The notes under the pieces are model-generated. The model was given only the letters and a program-made list of their open reading frames with translations, ran no database searches and was not told the DNA's origin. DNA of 42,110 nt from Leucocoprinus leucothites. Lineage: Eukaryota > Basidiomycota > Agaricomycetes > Agaricales > Agaricaceae. Below are positions 38,477 to 42,110 of this stretch, in pieces; position 1 is the first letter of the stretch, and the number at the start of each line of letters is the position of its first letter. The DNA lies in contig JAACJO010000069.1 in NCBI GenBank assembly GCA_013368445.1, positions 1 through 42,110 on the forward strand, written 5' to 3'. The translations under genes were made by a program, and so were the position numbers.

Positions 38477-40435
38477 TTACGTTGATTTTATAGCTTCTAC
38501 AACCTTCGATTCTCCATAATTCAGGCCTAGCCAGAACCCAGTCCGATACTCTTGGTCCGATCCGCTGGACACAACACCACGACTAAGTGCCATCTCGAAT
38601 GCCTCGTTCACGTATTGTTCCGTAAAGCCAAGCTTGGATGCCCCATATATCGCAAATACTTTAGCAGTCAGGAAACCATCGTCGAAGCCCTTTCTGCGGG
38701 GTGAACTATCATCATTACGACTCCCGGTAGGCGAGATTCCAGTCACAGCGCCTGTATCATTCCCAGCCGGGAGCTGATATGTATTATTATTTTGTCTCTG
38801 ATAGATGGCTTCAAAGCGATGTTGACCAGTGCCAGGGGAACCTCCATTGATTCGCTGAGGATGCCGACCACCATCCGAGGGCTGACTCAAGATCAGTGTA
38901 GTTTCACCATGAGTAGGGTAATCCATCCTGCGGGCCTTCGCAGAAGTATCTTGTGCTTGATACGAGTTCGTGATGTCTCCGTACGAGTAAAAGGAAGAAG
39001 GTAAGACAGTACCAATAGCATGTTGCAAACACCATCCGGGATCAAAGTCACATTGCTCGTTTTTGAACGCTGAAAAATGGAAAGCGTCAGCTGACAAGGC
39101 AACAAGTACCGAAAAGAAGACGAACACCAGAACATCCAACCTGCGGTAACATTCGTATAAACCTGCATCTGAGCGGTACAGAACTCCTTCCGTGCCAGAA
39201 TTTTGTCCTTCTGATTCTTCAGGCTGTCATCCGTCAGTGCGCATGACCACTCTCCGATGACGAGGTTTCGACGTTCTCCATAAGCAGTGCTCCAGAATGC
39301 GTCTGCGATCCCGCCCTTAACATCCTTTGTGTGCTGGGTCGATGGTTTTCTGGAATCATCCTCCGTGAATACGAAGTACGAGTGATGGTCTTGTATGACA
39401 AAATCTTGGCGGTTGTTGATGTACGGCACGAAACGGTTTAGGTCGAATCCGTCATGTATGTAAATGGGGAGACGTTGACCGTACCATGACAGTTGGCGAA
39501 TGGCATCCGTTGCCTGGGTATCTGCTCGACAGTCAGTTCGGATAGATACGTAAGAGTTAGACTGGATGAGCCCACAGAAATTCTCCAGCGATGGATGCCC
39601 AATTGGTTCATTCAACAATTGTACACCAATCACATTGGTGATTTGCCCAAGCTGCTGCACAATAAATTTCAGCGCCTCGATCGTTTTCCACTGATAATCA
39701 TACGAGTTGAAAAAGTTCGTCTGGCCATCTGAAATCCCTGAATGCTGTTGACCGTTCTGGCTACCAGGCGCACCATGCATATCAACCAGCACACCAATCC
39801 CAACGTCAGCCGCCTGACGGATAGCCCGCAAAAACCTTGGCCACGCGTTCTTGTACACCTCGACATAAGGTTCGAAGGGTGTGCCGACCACGAACTGGGC
39901 CCAAGCGTGAACCAGGCGATCGGTATGCGGACGGTATTGATTCCAACACTCGCGAGATAACTGAAGTCGTCCGCTGTGATGAACGTATCCCAATGCCGTT
40001 CAAGCACAGCCCTAGCTCCATCCACGCCTCCCCAACCTGATGCAATGTCGATTTCTGAAACTTTGGGAGCTTTAGCGCATTCGAACAAGGACGGAGTCAT
40101 CCATTGTTCGTGCACGAACCTGAGAAGCTTGATCAACAGTTAGCAACGCCAAATCCTCAGCGTACGCACCACGACCCTAGATTAACACCCTGCTGTTGAC
40201 GATAGCGAAAGACGTTCGCCTCAGTTTGGTCAAACGGTAAAAATGCAGGCGCCTGAACGGGGGCATTATAGGGGTCAACGATACAGTTCTGCGTATGTCC
40301 TTTTGACGCTCCTTTGACGGCTGAATGCTCGAGAAACCGATGTTCGGTCGTGATTTCATTTGTTGTGCCAGGAGAAGGGTTAACAAGACTTTGCGACAGT
40401 CGAAGAGCGGCGAGAACGGTGGTCAGGTTGTACAT
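38477..40435 (-). CDS. GH5 (subfamily 9-like) glucan 1,3-beta-glucosidase, one apparent frameshift
   Basis: The enzyme releases glucose from beta-1,3-glucan in the cell wall or extracellular glucan. Four exons can be joined. The N-terminus (MYNLTTVLAALRL) leads to RQQQGVNLGSWFVHEQW, then WDTFITADDFSYLASVGINTVRIPI, GVLVDMHGAPGSQNGQ and the acid/base site VQLLNEPIGHP. An intron (GTGGGC..GAGCAG) precedes YTQATDAIR, then the nucleophile site VIGEWSCALTD. The last exon carries WSFKNEQCDFDPGWCLQ and a long C-terminal extension ending GESKVVEAIKST, beyond the catalytic barrel. At 39893-39894 one base appears to be missing: IPIAWFTLGPS and FVVGTPFEPYVEVY are in different frames and join when one is added. 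The N-terminal signal peptide is weak, so an upstream exon is possible. Confidence 0.88.
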
Positions 40436-41683
40436 CTTGCTGGTGTCCCGGAGGCCGTTGGCAATTAAAGACTAGGAAATAACGAGGTGAGAAGATAGCC
40501 AGCTATCGGGAGAATCAAAGTCTGAAGCAAAGTTAATCACAAGTTTGTCTCGCTGTAGCGGCCATTGTGGTCTAGAATGAAATACCAAGGGGCAGTGAGT
40601 TTCCTTGATGGATAGTGTCCGAGGTCCATACCAAGAAAGGTGAAAATCATTTTAACAATCAAGACCCAGTGGGACCTGGCCCAATTTGGCAACACGAAGC
40701 GCGTGTATAGGCGCGTCGTCCCACCTGCTCAATCGACTTCGCTCTCCTTCAAACATTCAGTCAATGACGTTTGACGTTGCGGTCTCTGATAATTTATTCT
40801 CTACTTCCAAGCTTTGTAGCGATAAAGGTCTGCATTACTTCCTTGGGCAGTGTGTATTGAAACTACTCGTGCACTGCGCGGGGGTTCCAATAGCAATAAG
40901 TGACACTCCACTCCGAGGCAAATTCTTTCTTGTATGATGACTGATGCACGACAAGCAACTTCGTCGAGCCACCTGCCGTGGTTGGAGCAGGTCTTTGGTT
41001 AGGAAGGAGGTTGTAGTAAGACTTAGAGGTGAGCTGAGTGGGCATGAAATGGAAGAGATCATAATGAGTTGCTCCATAGCGGCCTGTTGTCCGTACGGTT
41101 ATACTAGTACGTACGGCCAACTCGTCATGGGTTTTCTACGTACGAAATCATGCCTACGTCTTAGTCACTATTCTTTGTAATGAGTACGCGCTTCGCACTG
41201 GACCTTGAATCTCTGTGGCTAAGGACTCGAAAACCGCCCTGAGGACTTAAGTCAATACTGTTTCTAGTGGCGTCCCCTTGAGCAATACCGACAGTTGTTA
41301 AGTAGTTGATTACGAACTTCGACGACTCGAGCTCACACACTACGGGTGATTGCAAAGACGACTATATTTGTACATTGTGATAGGTGATGTTATATGTATA
41401 TATTGTATGCATGTGAATGTCTGAATGTGTGAAGGATTAAGAGAGAATGGGAAAACGAAACCGAGAACACAGCTAATGGGAACTAAGCCGACAAGTCAAC
41501 AACGCGACGTGCACTACAATCACGCGATGACCAGGACGTGTTGCAACCTTTTTTCACCTCTATCCCAGATCTCGAAACAATATGGCACCTAGAAACCCAA
41601 AAAGAAAACAAAGTGGGCCGTGTCGAGAAAGGAGTCAAGCAAGGGGCGCGACCAAGAAGGATGAAACAAGCCAGTGAGCCCGC
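40436..41683. other. Intergenic region between GH5 and TBP genes
   Basis: About 1.25 kb with no recognised gene. Small palindromes occur near 41095-41145 (GTACGG, GTACGTACGG, CTACGTACG). An AT/TG-rich stretch at 41380-41440 probably belongs to the 3' untranslated region of the TBP gene. Confidence 0.45.
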
Positions 41684-42110
41684 CTAGGGTTTGCGGAACT
41701 CACACAACACCGTGTAGATGGTGTTGAAAGCCGTATAGATTTCCTCTCGGACCTGGTGGCCACGAAACGGTGTCAGCAGGTGATGATGAACAGCATTCAG
41801 GAAATTCAAGTTACGCGGGCTGTAGCCGCGAAATGAATGAGAGTGTAGAGCACTCGAACAGCAGAAGAAAATTAGTTCATCTTACCTTGGCGCCAGTCAG
41901 GACGATCTTTCCCGAGACGAAGATGAGCAGCACAACCTTCGGTTTAATCATACGATAGATCAACCCGGGGAAGAGCTTGAAAACAGAATTAATAACATTC
42001 ATAACAGCGGATAATGTTAACTTACCTCAGGCTCATAGCTGCTGAACTGACCGTGGCTGTATGCAAGACCCTCAAGTCGGATAGGGAACTTCACATCACA
42101 GGAGCCCACA
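41684..42110 (-). CDS. TATA-binding protein (TBP), C-terminal half, cut by window edge
   Basis: Three exons are visible (42026-42110, 41886-41975, 41684-41752) and more lie beyond the right edge. The translated pieces are the second half of the TBP saddle: [52 protein letters not shown] and [13 protein letters not shown], ending VLCEFRKP. The protein binds the TATA element and nucleates TFIID/TFIIIB assembly in the nucleus. The segment agrees closely with TBP of other eukaryotes, including LFPGLIYRM and the KIVLTGAK turn. Introns have good GTAAG donors. No frame problem is seen in this part. Confidence 0.95.

Larger units (their letters stand above)
37322..38596. repeat. Tandem duplication, copy 2: promoter, cerato-platanin 3 and the GH5 3' end
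   Basis: This is the partner of 35877-37158. It carries a matching promoter, coding exon, terminal intron, 3' flank and the end of the GH5 coding sequence, which here continues into the complete GH5 gene. Confidence 0.85.

Noticed and set aside
39669..40136. Second long open frame through the GH5 gene
   Set aside because: It reads the correct frame only up to the break at 39893 and then the wrong one, so it is the product of the apparent missing base.
41095..41145. GTACGTAC-type palindromes as a mobile element end
   Set aside because: They are short, have no matching partner or target-site duplication nearby, and are expected by chance in a 1.2 kb spacer.
1..42110. tRNA, rRNA, CRISPR or intact transposon
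   Set aside because: I saw no cloverleaf with a GGTTCRA box, no rRNA signature, no direct-repeat array, and no transposase or reverse transcriptase motifs.

Overview
The window is eukaryotic nuclear DNA from a filamentous basidiomycete, most likely an Agaricomycete. The evidence is short genes densely cut by 45-70 nt introns with GT-AG borders and CTAAC/CTGAC-type branch sites, a headless tyrosine-kinase-like kinase of the type expanded in mushrooms, intron-rich cytochrome P450s, cerato-platanins and a fungal type IIC P-type ATPase. There is no rRNA, tRNA, CRISPR array or intact transposon that I can see. All gene models below were spliced by hand from the genomic sequence.

Layout. 1-4.7 kb is a scrambled duplication block: a kinase 3' exon, a P450 pseudogene fragment, a second headless kinase fragment, then an apparently intact P450 on the minus strand. 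5.8-11.7 kb holds an MCP1-like mitochondrial membrane protein (+) convergent with a large type IIC cation ATPase (-). 13.5-18.5 kb holds a cerato-platanin (+), a small COX17 copper chaperone (-) and, divergent from COX17, an ADP1-like ABCG transporter with an EGF-like ectodomain (+). 18.8-24.8 kb holds an ITFG1/TIP-like FG-GAP membrane protein (+), a senescence/spartin-domain protein (-) and an unidentified polytopic membrane protein (-). 25.3-29.3 kb holds an F-box-like protein (-) and an NAD(P)-dependent reductase of the dihydroflavonol-reductase type (+). 29.4-34.2 kb holds a secreted GH3 beta-glucosidase (-) and a small acidic-tailed protein (-). 35.9-40.4 kb is a tandem duplication: two cerato-platanin genes (+), a GH5 remnant and a complete GH5 exo-beta-1,3-glucanase (-). 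The right edge carries the C-terminal half of TATA-binding protein (-).

Themes. Cerato-platanins, a GH5 beta-1,3-glucanase and a GH3 beta-glucosidase are all secreted proteins acting at the cell wall; the cerato-platanin/GH5 pair was duplicated as a unit. The other genes look like unrelated housekeeping or membrane functions.

Quality warning. Seven conserved genes need eight single-base corrections to restore their family reading frame, nearly all in short homopolymer runs and nearly all a missing base. This looks more like residual indel error in the assembly than mass pseudogenisation. I found no convincing novel multi-gene system. The most unusual biology is the two duplication blocks and a cerato-platanin intron that sits inside the stop codon so that spliced and unspliced messages encode the same protein.
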